This document shows, piece after piece, positions 1 to 10,900 of a DNA stretch of 64,000 nt. Origin of the DNA: Prorocentrum cordatum (Eukaryota; Sar; Dinophyceae; Prorocentrales; Prorocentraceae); contig CAUYUJ010015518.1 in the NCBI GenBank assembly GCA_963575745.1, positions 101,001 to 165,000 of the forward strand. Direction: 5' to 3'. Numbering within the stretch: the stretch's first letter is position 1; each line of letters starts with the position of its first letter. The notes beneath the pieces were generated by a model. The model saw only the letters and a list, made by a program, of their open reading frames with translations, was not told the origin of the DNA and did no database searches. Position numbers and translations under genes: made by a program.

Positions 1-360
1 AGGAGGAGGATCAGTGTAAACCCAAGAAACAATCAAGCATATTGCAGTACATACTCCCTCCAAGTTACCTCTTCATAGGCCACAGAAAAGGGTTCACTTT
101 CACTGAAGGAAGCGCCGCTTTGGAAAGGAACTGTCTGAGAATCCTGAATTATGCCAAAATGCGATTCCTGGGATGTCAACGCAGCGAAACACAGTGACTG
201 TTGCGCCTTCAGGATCCTGTATCGTACCAGTAAACGATTCATGGGACTCCAGCACCACGAATCAACAGACTCTTGCGCCCTGGCAGATCAACATCCAGCC
301 AAAACACCATTACTGTAACGTTAGCCATGAGTATCCCTGAAACTGTTGTAAGATCATGAA
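1..360. repeat. Interspersed repeat, copy 1 (second copy at 32285-32640)
   Basis: This segment and 32285-32640 share an ordered set of diverged words: AGTGTAAACCCAAG, CCTCCAAG, CCTCTTCATA, TTCACTGA, GGAAC, ATTCCTGGGA, and GAATCAAC followed by TTGCGYCCT. Both copies directly follow a GGA tract. Each contains degenerate internal units of about 73-75 bp built around a CCATTCCTGGGACTTC-like core. No coding potential is seen. Confidence 0.6.
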
Positions 361-800
361 GCGAATATGCTGGAGAAGGAGGAGGAGGAGGAGGAGGAAG
401 GAGGAGGAGGAGGAGAGGAGGGAGGAGAGGAGGAGGAGGCGGAGGGAGGAGGAGGATAGAGGAGAGAGGCCACCCCCTCCTCCCTCCTTCTCCTCCTCCT
501 CTCCTCCGCCTCCCCTTGCATACTCATCCTCCTCCTCGTCGTCCTCTTCCTTACCCTCCTCCTCCTCCTCCTCCTCCTCCTTCTCCTCCTCCTCCTCCTC
601 TTCCTTCTCCTCCTTGTCTGCCTTTCCTCCTGACGGAGAGGACGGAAAGGAGGAGGAGGGGGAGGAGGAGGAGGAGGAGGAGGAGGAGGAGGCGGAAGAG
701 GAGGAGGAGGAGTAGGAGGAGGAGGAGGAGCAGGAGTAGAGGAAGAGGAGGAGTAGGGTGTGGAGGAGGAGGAGGAGGAGAAGGAGCAAGGTGAGGAGGA
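361..800. repeat. GGA/TCC purine-pyrimidine microsatellite with strand switch
   Basis: A GGA-rich block (about 374-465) is followed by a TCC-rich block (475-620) and another GGA-rich block (640-800). The open frames here are poly-Arg, poly-Glu, poly-Ser or poly-Pro artefacts. The order purine, pyrimidine, purine gives long self-complementary stretches. Confidence 0.9.
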
Positions 801-956
801 GGAGGAGCCGAACCGTTGAACCATTCAAACAACCCCAAAAAGCAAAAAACCCAAACGTAACAATTATTCACTGCGTGGGGATCCCCATATGTGCATCTCC
901 TTGCTGGCGCTCCCTTGGTGGTGGGACTCGGTGAGGACGAATCTGGATTTAACTGT

Positions 957-1217
957 GACTGAGCTGCCTCTCTCTCTCTCTCTCTCTCTCTGCTCTCTCT
1001 GCTCTCTCTGTCTCTCTCTCTCTCTGCCCTCTCTCTGTCTCTGCCTCTCTTTCCCTGCCTCTCTCTCTCTCTCTGCCTCTCTCTCTGCCTCTGTCTCTCT
1101 GCCTCTCTCTCTCTCTCTGCCTCTCTCTCTGTGCCTCTCTCTCTCTGCCTCTATCTCTGCCTCTCTCTCTCTCTCTCTCTCCTCTCTCTCTTCTCTCTAT
1201 TCTCTCTCTGCTCTCTC

Positions 1218-1250
<33 letters not shown>

Positions 1251-1284
1251 GCTCTCTCTCTTCTCTTCTCTTCTCTTCTCTCTC

Positions 1285-1357
<73 letters not shown>

Positions 1358-1564
1358 GCTCTCTCGCTCTCTCTTGCTCTCTCTCGCTCTCTGTCGCTCT
1401 CTCTCGCTCTCTCTCGCTCTCTCGCTCTCACTCGCTCTCTCTCGCTCTCTCTCGCTCTCCCTCGCTCTCTCCCGCTCTCTCTCTCTCTCTCTCTCTGCTC
1501 TCTCTCTCTCTCTCGTCTCTCGCTCTCTCTCTCTATCTCTCTCTTCTCTTCTCTTCGCTTCTCT

Positions 1565-1597
<33 letters not shown>

Positions 1598-1618
1598 CCC
1601 CCCCCTCTCTTTCCACTT

Positions 1619-1650
<32 letters not shown>

Positions 1651-1808
1651 TCTATATCTATCTCTCTCTCTCTCTTCTCTCTTCTCTCTTCTCTCTCTCT
1701 CTCTTCTCTCTTCTCTCTTTCTCTCGCCTGTCTCCTCTCTCAACTCCCCCTCTATCTCTCTCTCTCCGCTCTCTCTCTCTCTCTCTCTCTCCTCTCCCTC
1801 TCTCTCGC

Positions 1809-1850
<42 letters not shown>

Positions 1851-1855
1851 GTCTC
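957..1855. repeat. (CT)n microsatellite at the 5' side of the giant LINE
   Basis: About 900 bp of CT dinucleotides with sparse G and A interruptions (CTCTCG, TCTGCC variants). It ends abruptly where complex sequence of the LINE 5' region begins. A second (CT)n tract borders the 3' end at 17886, so the element lies inside a CT tract. Confidence 0.95.
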
Positions 1856-2004
1856 GGCTCGAGAGTGCCCTGCACTCAGACCGCAGCCGCGACGCGAAGC
1901 GCCCCGCCTCGGAGTCAGACTCCCAGGCCTCGCGAGACCGGAGGGGTCCCAGCAGGACCCTACTGATTCGCGTCACCTCTCTCCCCACCAGAGCGCCCGC
2001 CGCA
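1856..2004 (+). promoter_or_regulatory. LINE 5' leader
   Basis: This is GC-rich complex sequence between the (CT)n tract and the ORF1 start codon. It includes a perfect GGAGTC/GACTCC inverted repeat with a 1-nt loop near 1910. The ORF1 ATG at 2005 follows CCGCA, a favourable eukaryotic start context. An internal promoter would be expected here for a LINE, but none can be identified by eye. Confidence 0.5.
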
Positions 2005-4575
2005 ATGGCCCCCGGCAAGCCGGAGCGCCGTCGCTCTTCCAAGCAGCCGCCGAGCTCACGTCCTGCAGCTGAAGGGTCTCTCCTCCAACGCAAGCAGGAC
2101 TGCATCGCAGCTTTCAAGCAAGCGGGGTCTGACCGCCCCACGGCCGCATACAACGGGCTCGCCGAGCTGAACGCGGACGAGCTGCAGGCCACGTACGACA
2201 TGCACAAGACCAACACAAAGAAGCTCGGCAGTGCCTTGATCCGCATGTGTGCCGCCAACCAGATCAGCTACACGCTGGATCACCACCAGCGCAGCAAGCC
2301 TAAGCGCATTGGTGGTGACACATCACACCCACCAGCTGCGTCCGCACGTCTTCAGGCTGCGGACGCCCAATTCATTGCCTTGGACCCGGCCTTCTGGAAG
2401 GTCCCAGTCCTGGCCGAACCCACATCACTTGACGACGGCAAGACGTACAAGCCCAGTATCAGCCTCCACGACTACGAGAGCGGTGAACGGCTGCTGCAGC
2501 ACCACCTCGAGCAGGGTAAGCGTACCACGGGTCAGCTTGCGATTGCTGTCATGGGCCCAAAAAACGATAACTACGTCGGTACCGAGCTCGCCGTCCCCGT
2601 GCTGAAGCGTCACCCCAAGGCGCCCAAAGTGGTCCACACGCACGTCCCCGTGACCGTGTACCAGCTGGGCACCAAGGAAGTCGCCTGCACGGAAAAAGTA
2701 GCCGTCGCCACCATCGATCCTGCCGACCACGTATGCTGGATTCGGGTGACCATACATGAAACCGAAGCCATCGCCGCAGTCCCCTCCATGCATCAGGCTT
2801 TCGAGGATCAGTTCTCGGGAGGTGCCCCCGTGAACGGTGGTCCACGCGCCAAGGGTCCTTTCCGAAGGGACTCCGCTCCACAGGACAAGGCGCGCCAAAA
2901 CCAAAAGCACAGGGAGTCCAAGAAAGACGCTCGCCGCCAGGAGCTCGATAGTCAGCTCCAGGACACCTTCAAGGCCCTCTTCCACGGCAACTTTAAAGCC
3001 GTCACCATCCTCGAACCCTGCAAAAGCCTAGGCAGGTACGGATCGGGCGTCGGAAAGAGGTCCCTGGCTGCCACCTTCGGCGTCAGTCTTCAAGCGGTTG
3101 ACAAGGTCTTGGCGGGTTCAGGGCAACTCGGCGCCACCTACGACCTCAGCAACGTAGGTGCAGACGAGCCCACTGCAGACAAGTACCAGACCGTGTGGTT
3201 CCCTGAGGACCAGCCCATCACGATGGCAGATGCGTTCCAGAAGTCGGTGGACTTCAAGGCCCTAGGAGTCGTCAGGCACGGCAAGTCAGGCTTATTGGGG
3301 ATCCGTGTTGCACGAGGGTCAGACGCCGCCAAGGCTGCTGCCGTCAGCATCCGTGGCTGTGAAGCCACCCTCGCCAAGACGCGATACCGCATCGCTGGCA
3401 TTGCGGCACGCCGCGCCACGCTGACCCAGCTTGCTAAGACTCTCACGGGCCCGTCCGTCAAATGGGACTGTGAGGTCTACCACACCGCCTGGGACCCAGC
3501 CACTTCGGCTCAGTTTGCCTTAGTGCGCGCCCATCGTCCCCCACCCACATATACGGTACAGGTCGCAGGGTGCCCCATCCCGTGGAGCATCACCGAGGCC
3601 CCGTTGGCTGAGGTGGTGCCGAAGAGGGACAACGTTACCATTGTCACCCCTACCACTATCACAGAGCCTGTGACGCCGCCAGCCCGTGGTGGCGGCTTCA
3701 GCCCCGCCACGGGCACACTCCTAACCAAAGCGGCCCAGAGCCCTTACCTCCACGACCTCATGACTGCCACGCCCAAAGGCAAGGGCGTCGCACCGCTCCC
3801 GATCCCCAAGGAGGAGCCTCTAGCCAAGCGCCACCGATCCTCCAGTGGGAAACGCGACGCCACGCCGCACGCAAGATCACACGGCGCCCCAGGCCGCAGC
3901 TCCTCTGCACCCCCGCACGGCACGGATGGAGCTGCCGAGCAGACGGCCGTCCAAGGACCAGGTGGTCATGACCCGCAACTTGGCACGGTGGCGGCTGAAG
4001 GCGGGGGCCACACGGAAGGGGACGCTGCCACAGCCGCCGAGGTACCAGGCGACGCTGACGACGTTGAGATCCTCTCATCAGGGGATGAATTCAGCGTGGC
4101 ATCTCGCGAACTGAACACCCTCGGCGAACGCTTCGCAACGGCCCCTAAACTGTCAGATGCCGCCACGACCCGCATCCAACACATGGAACAACAGCACGAG
4201 CTGCTTGCCAACACGGTGGATAACATGCAGGTTCAGCTTGCGGGCGTTCTCTCATCCCAGGCCACACTCACGGAGCACGTTTCAGGTTTGGAACGAGGGC
4301 TTGCCACCGTCGTCACTCAGCAACAGACGGCAACTACCGAAGCTGCTGCACTGCGTGGCGACATCCAGGCCCTCCTCGGGCACCTCACGGGGGGCACCAT
4401 CCACCTGCCACAGGTGGCCACCCTCGAAACAAAAAAGGAGGAAGCTGCATCAGTTGCCGATCCCGTGGCTGTCTGCGGGTGGATTGACCAGCCAGGCCAG
4501 GTCACCCCAGGGACGGGGCCCCCAGGGGCTGACAAAGGCAAAGACAAGGGTCGGGCCACTCAGGAACCCTATTGA
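2005..4575 (+). CDS. LINE ORF1 protein (856 aa, coiled coil near C terminus)
   Basis: This is the first ORF of the giant LINE, starting at the first ATG after the leader and ending at TGA. The N terminus (about 1-45) is basic and Ser/Pro-rich. Residues about 50-560 look globular, with no recognised RNA-binding zinc knuckle. Residues about 560-710 are low-complexity Pro/Gly/Ser/Ala. A heptad-like helical stretch at about 715-795 (sequence around QHMEQQHELLANTVDNMQVQ) should form a coiled coil. LINE ORF1 proteins usually bind the element RNA and self-associate through coiled coils, so an RNP-forming role is inferred from position and coiled coil only. Two of the recurrent hairpins lie inside this frame (2338-2366 and 3682-3714). 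The body of the protein is not recognised. Confidence 0.75.
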   Translation: MAPGKPERRRSSKQPPSSRPAAEGSLLQRKQDCIAAFKQAGSDRPTAAYNGLAELNADELQATYDMHKTNTKKLGSALIRMCAANQISYTLDHHQRSKPKRIGGDTSHPPAASARLQAADAQFIALDPAFWKVPVLAEPTSLDDGKTYKPSISLHDYESGERLLQHHLEQGKRTTGQLAIAVMGPKNDNYVGTELAVPVLKRHPKAPKVVHTHVPVTVYQLGTKEVACTEKVAVATIDPADHVCWIRVTIHETEAIAAVPSMHQAFEDQFSGGAPVNGGPRAKGPFRRDSAPQDKARQNQKHRESKKDARRQELDSQLQDTFKALFHGNFKAVTILEPCKSLGRYGSGVGKRSLAATFGVSLQAVDKVLAGSGQLGATYDLSNVGADEPTADKYQTVWFPEDQPITMADAFQKSVDFKALGVVRHGKSGLLGIRVARGSDAAKAAAVSIRGCEATLAKTRYRIAGIAARRATLTQLAKTLTGPSVKWDCEVYHTAWDPATSAQFALVRAHRPPPTYTVQVAGCPIPWSITEAPLAEVVPKRDNVTIVTPTTITEPVTPPARGGGFSPATGTLLTKAAQSPYLHDLMTATPKGKGVAPLPIPKEEPLAKRHRSSSGKRDATPHARSHGAPGRSSSAPPHGTDGAAEQTAVQGPGGHDPQLGTVAAEGGGHTEGDAATAAEVPGDADDVEILSSGDEFSVASRELNTLGERFATAPKLSDAATTRIQHMEQQHELLANTVDNMQVQLAGVLSSQATLTEHVSGLERGLATVVTQQQTATTEAAALRGDIQALLGHLTGGTIHLPQVATLETKKEEAASVADPVAVCGWIDQPGQVTPGTGPPGADKGKDKGRATQEPY
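2338..2366 (+). other. Recurrent LINE hairpin LH1
   Basis: Perfect 9-bp lower stem GCGTCCGCA/TGCGGACGC, bulged C, apical GTC-TTCA-GGC (one G-U pair). It lies inside ORF1. Confidence 0.85.
3682..3714 (+). other. Recurrent LINE hairpin LH2
   Basis: Lower stem GCCCGTGGTGG/CCGCCACGGGC (11 bp with one G-U), bulged C, apex GGC-TTCA-GCC at 3694-3703. Inside ORF1, read there as GGFSP. Confidence 0.9.
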
Positions 4576-4911
4576 AGGTGCCTCAGAGAGCCTGCCTCAG
4601 CCCTCCGAGGAAGCGCCTTCAGAGGCATCTCTTCTCTCTTCGCGTCGTACCTCTTTCTTGTCATATCATGTCAGTTTTGGCAGCAGCACGAGCAAGCTAT
4701 CTGGTGTAGGGACACCTGTCATCTTGCTGTGGGTGTGTTGTTGCTATGTACATGAGCATGCAGGGGTATCTGAGGATGCGTGCTGACATGCAGCTTTTGG
4801 CTCATCGCTCGCGCCGCCCGCCAGGCCTCGCCATCATGTGGCGCCTTGCCTGCAGCCTGGCCCTCCCCTCGCTCGCTGGAGCACACCCGTCTTCAGGCGG
4901 TGCGCCCCAGC
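4576..4911 (+). other. ORF1-ORF2 spacer of the LINE
   Basis: This is non-coding sequence of about 335 bp between the ORF1 stop and the ORF2 ATG at 4912. It contains a weak hairpin-like piece near 4612 (GCCTTCAGAGGC) and one full member of the recurrent hairpin family just upstream of the ORF2 start (4881-4905). Confidence 0.6.
4881..4905 (+). other. Recurrent LINE hairpin LH3
   Basis: Lower stem GCACACC/GGTGCGC with one A-C mismatch, bulged C, apex GTC-TTCA-GGC. Non-coding, 6 nt before the ORF2 ATG. Confidence 0.75.
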
Positions 4912-7900
4912 ATGGAGGTGAGGTTTCTCCTGCGACACGCTGAACGTGGGACCCTTTTCTACCTCTACGATGACAGCATCTACAAGTACGATCACTGCAC
5001 CATTTTGGACCCGATCGTGAACGGCACCGTTGCCGCGGGTCCGTGCGGCATAGGCCAGGCACACAGTGGCGGCTTCAGCCCCGCTGTTGTGCCCCGCTAT
5101 TGCCCTACGGGTCTCACCACTCCCCTGTGCGATAGGGGCGAACCCGAGGAGGACCCTGCTTTCTGGCACCTGATGATGATCCGCGCCCGGCTCATACCGT
5201 GTGCTGCGGCGTGGGCACCAGGTGAGGACAACCAGGACATGTTCTGGGCATGGCTCGAGGACTGCGTCCCGTACATCCTGGCGACGCTTCATCTGCCACA
5301 GTACGATCACCTCTTTCAGGAGGATCTGAGGACACAACCGACGCCCTGCGTCAGCGCACCGCGGTCGACATGTGCGAGGACATCTGGCACAGAGCGGGCC
5401 CCGACAGGCAGCGCACCAACCGCAACCTCACTCGTATCCAGAGCAGCCGCGAGTACGCCACCCGCTACTTTGGCCTCCTTCTGGAATACCAGGGCGCTCG
5501 TGCCACGCTCGTCGGCCCTGAGGCTTTCACGGCACCTTTGCCGCCATACCTCTCACGGGCCCATGCTCTGCTGCCAAGAGGCCTCCCTCCACCCGACCAA
5601 GACGCCATGGCGTACCTCGCCGACGTGATCCTGCACCAACCGCCAGACATGCTGCCGCTCGTCGAGGCGGAGCTCGCCGCGGCGCCGATGGACGGCACCG
5701 ATCAGGCCGCAGATGATCCCGTATCATGGCTGCTACAGCACATCGCGGCCAGCGATATCGGCAACACATCCATGGACTCGTTCCACGCGTCGGACGATAG
5801 CCAGGACGGCATCGATACCCAGGATCGAGACGGCACGACACCACCAGGCGACTCGGCCCAGCGTGACCGCGACAGTGAACCCTACTTTGGGCACACCTCG
5901 TTGCACAGCAGTCCGCCCCACAACTCAGCTCAGGCCGACCCCAGCGCACAGCTCAACGACGCTGAAGGCGTCACTGCCGCTGACGCGACAAGCCATTCCA
6001 CTGCATCGCCAGCTCATGCCAGCCCGTGCAGTGGCGGCTTCAGCCCCGCTGCACCACTGGCTAGACCTGGACATCCCCAGACCGCAGGTGGCAGCACCAC
6101 GCCCTTCACCTCCGTACACCGTGACAACGTGACTGACTCCGACCCCAGTGCCATTGACCACTGGCAGACCGACATCGACAACGACCCCATCGATGATGAG
6201 TACCCAGATGCCAGCGGTTCCCACGAGCCACAGCACAGCGCAGCGGCATCACGACATTGTGGCTGCCTCATCTGCCTCTTTGTGGCCACGTACGCCATCG
6301 CGATAGCAATGCCGTACAAGGACCAGATCGATGGGTACTTGCCGACACCGAGCCGAGACCCCAGCTACCGACAACGACGACGACGCAAAGCGACGGCACC
6401 AGGCCCATCGGTGTCCACCACATCCCGACGCAAAACGACATACAATGTCACGTCCACATTGTGGGCCACTCTCAAATGGACCAGCGTCAAACTCAGAGAT
6501 AGCGTCTCGGGCGGAGCCACTGCAGTCGGGGTCGGCCTCGGGGGTGTCCTGAAATGGGCCAGCGGCAAGCTAGGGGCTATTGCCACGGGTGGAGTCGTGT
6601 GTGGTCTTCTACTCGTCGGTGCCAAACTTCTTGCCCAGGGAGCTGTCGGACACGTAGGAGCCCGCATCTGTGCGCGGGCCCTGGACTCATCCACAGCCCA
6701 GTGGTGCCTCCGCTGTTGCCAACCGAGCAGGAGGCCGCGGGACGAGGCCACATACAAAATGCCGTGCACGCTCGCCGACGAACACGACGACCAGCATGTG
6801 CACGCACTCCGACATCCGCTGCTACAGGAACACTACGCCGCAGCAGTTGCCGCCGCAGTCGCCGATGTCACTACCGCCACCACCGCCGCCATCGTCGAAG
6901 TCACTGCCGCCGTATCGCGAGCCTCGTCTGTCACACCAAGATCGACCAGCCCGTCTCCACGAGACGGCTCCAAGAGCGGCGCGACATTCGGTAACCTACC
7001 GACTAACGAGGATGCCACAGCACACGGCAGCGACACCGAGGCAAGGGAAACGCGTGAGCGCACCCACGATAGCCCGTGGTCTATCTTCCGACATGCTGAC
7101 GCTCGTGGTTCCTCCCCCGACGCGGACACCCAACCACCACGACGGCGAGCACGCTATGCATCACCCGACAGGCCCCAGGCGCCTTCAGGCCCTGGTATGC
7201 CTTACACTGCCCTCAAGCCACCGACACGCAACTTACGCAACACCATCCAGCGCGACCCAGCGGTCCCCGTGCCGCCGAAGAGCATACTTAACGCCCTGTA
7301 TCAAAACGGCTTTGCGCTAGGAAACAGTGGCGTGTCTACAGAGGACATCAAAGACGCTCTGCGACTCCACGACCATCCTCGATTTACTCATGATCCAACA
7401 CTCCAAGCGCTGGGGCCGTGGACGGACATCATGCAGAGGCCACCGAACCGCCTCACTTGGGTGCTGGAAGACTCGGGCGGGAACTCAGGCGAGACAATCT
7501 TCCCATACCTCACGTGGGACCTCCGCCAACCCACCACCGACGCGCCCACTGTCTTCTGGCATGGGACCCGCGGCGACCTTGCGGCCCGTCTTGCTGCCAG
7601 TGGAGGGCACCTCTTGCCAGGTCCCCGCCGTGAAGCGAAGGGCCGAACTGGCACCAACGTTGGCCGCACGTACGCGAGCGTGCACCCTTCGCTGGCCGCG
7701 TGGTACGCAATGCCGCCCCACCCGCCCTACAGTCTTGAAGACGACACCCTCGCGTGGGGACCCATCGCGCTCTGGATGTGCGAGGCCACCCAACCACCGC
7801 GCGGGGAAAACAGGCACAACTACGTGAAAGGGGAGGCCCACGGAGCGCGCCTCATTTACCCTCGGGTCCTGAGCCTCCTCATCCGCATGGACTGGTGCGC

Positions 7901-10900
7901 CCCCACAGAAGCTGCTTCCAGGTGCCGTGCCCTACCACACGCCTATGGCATGGGCGACTGCGCGCACGCCCTCCACATCGCTGGCTACGATCATCCAGAT
8001 CTCCGTGAGGCGGCTGAAGCTCACGACCAGGAAGCTAGCACCAGGCGCAGACCAGCCATCGCGGCAGCATGGCCACCGCCGCAGGCACTATACTCGCCAG
8101 AGGCAGCGCGAGTATGGGCCAAACAGCACTACGACACGGAAGCAGCCACCAGGGATGACCCTAACCAGCCCCGCCCACGCGTCTCGCTTCACATGCTCCA
8201 GCTGGACCCGAAACCACTCATCGACCTGGTGTACACTGGCTTGCAAGCTGTCCCCGTGCGGGGGCACCCTGACGCACGCGGGTCGCGCCCCAGCGGCTCC
8301 AGCCCTGGGGCCGCGTCGGGCCCACCACGCACGTACAAGTCAGGCACAGCCCTGGCGCACAGTCCAGACCGCTCATCGACGTCATCTGGAGCCGACGAAC
8401 GCCGTACGCCTTCCCTCATCAGCGCGGCCGCCGCCCTCGCCCGAGGCCGTGCCCGCCCACGACGATCTGCCTCTCGCTCGTCACGACAGAGTGACGGGAA
8501 CTCCACCTCAGACAACAGTGGCATCGAGACGTGGGAGCACATTGTGACGGAAGAGGAGCCGACTGCCTACCACGTCCTCGCCTACCACGTCCGTGATGTG
8601 CGGTCCCGTGTCAATGCCCCTGGCATCGAGGTCTGGCTCGACCCTGGTGATCATCACGATGGAGCCTACTTACCGTGGGGGACGACAGTCATGGGCCACC
8701 GCGTTATTGACTCTGCGGTGGATGGGCGGGACGGCTGGGTCATCCTCCACCACGACCACGGCGACACCACTACTAAGCTCTGGGCACCGACCCAAGTCCA
8801 CGTCAAAGCGGACGACACCTGGCGCACCGTCATGGTACCAGCGGACATGGGGCCCCAGTGGATCAGGTGCCATGCCGAGGACGCTCGCCTCCCCGCCGAG
8901 GTTGTCCGCACTACAGGCCAATCCTGGTTTGCTGACGTCTGGCCCTTGTGGGATCGCCCGAGACCCCACCCAGACGACCCAGGCACAAATGAGCATGCGC
9001 TCCCGCCTTTACCAGGACGCTGGTCTTGCCTACAGTGTCGATTCCAATGCTGTCAGTACTGTGCGGCTCGCCGCAACACGCAGCTCGGCACCTCGGGCCA
9101 ACCAACGTGCCCAGACTGCGGCCGCAGCGGACTGCGTACACTCATGGACTGGTCCACGGACTACTCGTGCAACAGTTGGACGTGTGCATACAGCACCAAC
9201 AACAGGGACTCCGACACATGCTGCCTGTCCAGCAGGTGCCCCCATCCCCCCAGGCCACACAACCTGCTCGACGTCCGTGCCACAGGGATGCCGCCGCACA
9301 TCCTTGCCCGCCAATTCGGCAACGCGCCAGCCCTCCACGACCTTAAGGAACCCCCCCGAGCGCCTTCAGGCCCCGGGGGGGAACCTCCACAACCAGGGCA
9401 AGCAGGTTACCAGGGTCAATGGTACTTCCCACCGCAGCCGCGGCGCGTCCCCAGGCAGGGACTGCCTGACGGCACAAGGCGGCCACCTGGATTCACAGGA
9501 ACGGGGATGCCCGAAGAACCTTCCCCCGACCAACCGCTTTGGAGGGAAGGCTACGTGCTCTTCAGTCCCCACCAGGCCCTCAAGGAGGAATTCACCTTCA
9601 ACAAGACGGTCCGCCGACCCTACTCCCTAGCCATTACCAACATGTACAGGGATCGTGTCACGGTCAGGACCGTCTGCGAGTCGATCGCCGAGCGCATCCA
9701 CACCACCCGCACCCGCTGGCGAGATGTGGTACTGTACTGGGACGCCGAGGGTGGTCCTGGGCCTCAAGCCCTCGACTACGACATGCGACTCTGCGACGCC
9801 ATGGTGAGCCGTGCCACGACCGAAGCCGAGCTAAACCACGACCGCAGCAACCGTGGTAGTTTCTGCCTCTATGGACCAGCGCACCAGCGAGCCGTCAACA
9901 TCACGGCGATCTCCGAGCCGCAGAACATCGACTACATGGAGCATGTGCGGCGATACTCACCCGTAGGGGGGACCTACCCTGACCACGCCTTCGAGCACGT
10001 CTATCGGGGCTGGCAGCGGCCCGACGTGCCCACCATCCTCCCCGACACCCGTCCCCTCTCGAGAGCCGACTGGCAGCGTCACCAACAGCACCAGCAGCGC
10101 ATCCAGCAGCGGGACCAACGTGACGCAGGACAGCACGGCACGCCACGCTACCGCTCCCCCGCGCGAGTCCCGACAGGCGGTAACACGGCCTACGACGGGG
10201 TTGCCGCCTACTACCGTGGCCCCATAGGCGCCAGGCCCGCGGCTGCTGGAGCAGCCGCCTCCAGCTACGGCCACGCCCCCCACGCCAGGGTACACCCAGC
10301 GGTCATCGGCTACCCGCGTGCACCCGTGCAGGCCCTAAGGGCCACCTCGCCAGTGCCAGGGTCCACGCGCGCCTGGGGCCTTTACTCAGGCCGACATGAT
10401 GGCACCTCCAGCAACCAGCCCGCAGTGATAACCCCTGCGGCTTCAGCCCAGGGGGCTGCAACAAACCGTGGCAGGGCTGGGCGCCCCGAAGGATGGCGTG
10501 ATGCGAACGTGCGCGCTTGGCAACCGCGCCAGCACACGCCCCCGCCAAACGTGGCTGCAGCACTGCGCCCTGCCCAGGCAAAACCTGCCCCACCTGAGCG
10601 GGAGAGGCAGCCGCTTACCCCGCTCGTCCTCACGCACATCCAGGCGCATCACAGCGCCTCCCCGCGGCACAGCGAGGGAAGCGCCCACCACGTCAGCCCC
10701 CGCCCCGACGCTGTCGACCCCGACCAGGCCACAGCCACGGCGGAGGGCGGCACAAGCGCCTCTCGCCAGCCCAGCCCATCACCCTGCGCGGCGCCGATCC
10801 GATCCCCGAGCAGGGCGGATTCCGAGCGCGCTAATGCCCAGGCGACCTCGCCACGCGACCGCCACACGGGCGGGCGCGTCCCGCGCAGCAGGACCTGCAG

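Noticed and set aside
949-2072. Long Ser/Leu and Arg/Glu frames in the CT tract
   Set aside because: Dinucleotide repeats are stop-free in several frames on both strands; no gene-like composition.
4608-4632. Extra recurrent hairpin in the ORF1-ORF2 spacer (GCCTTCAGAGGC)
   Set aside because: Needs an extra loop base and lacks a convincing lower stem.
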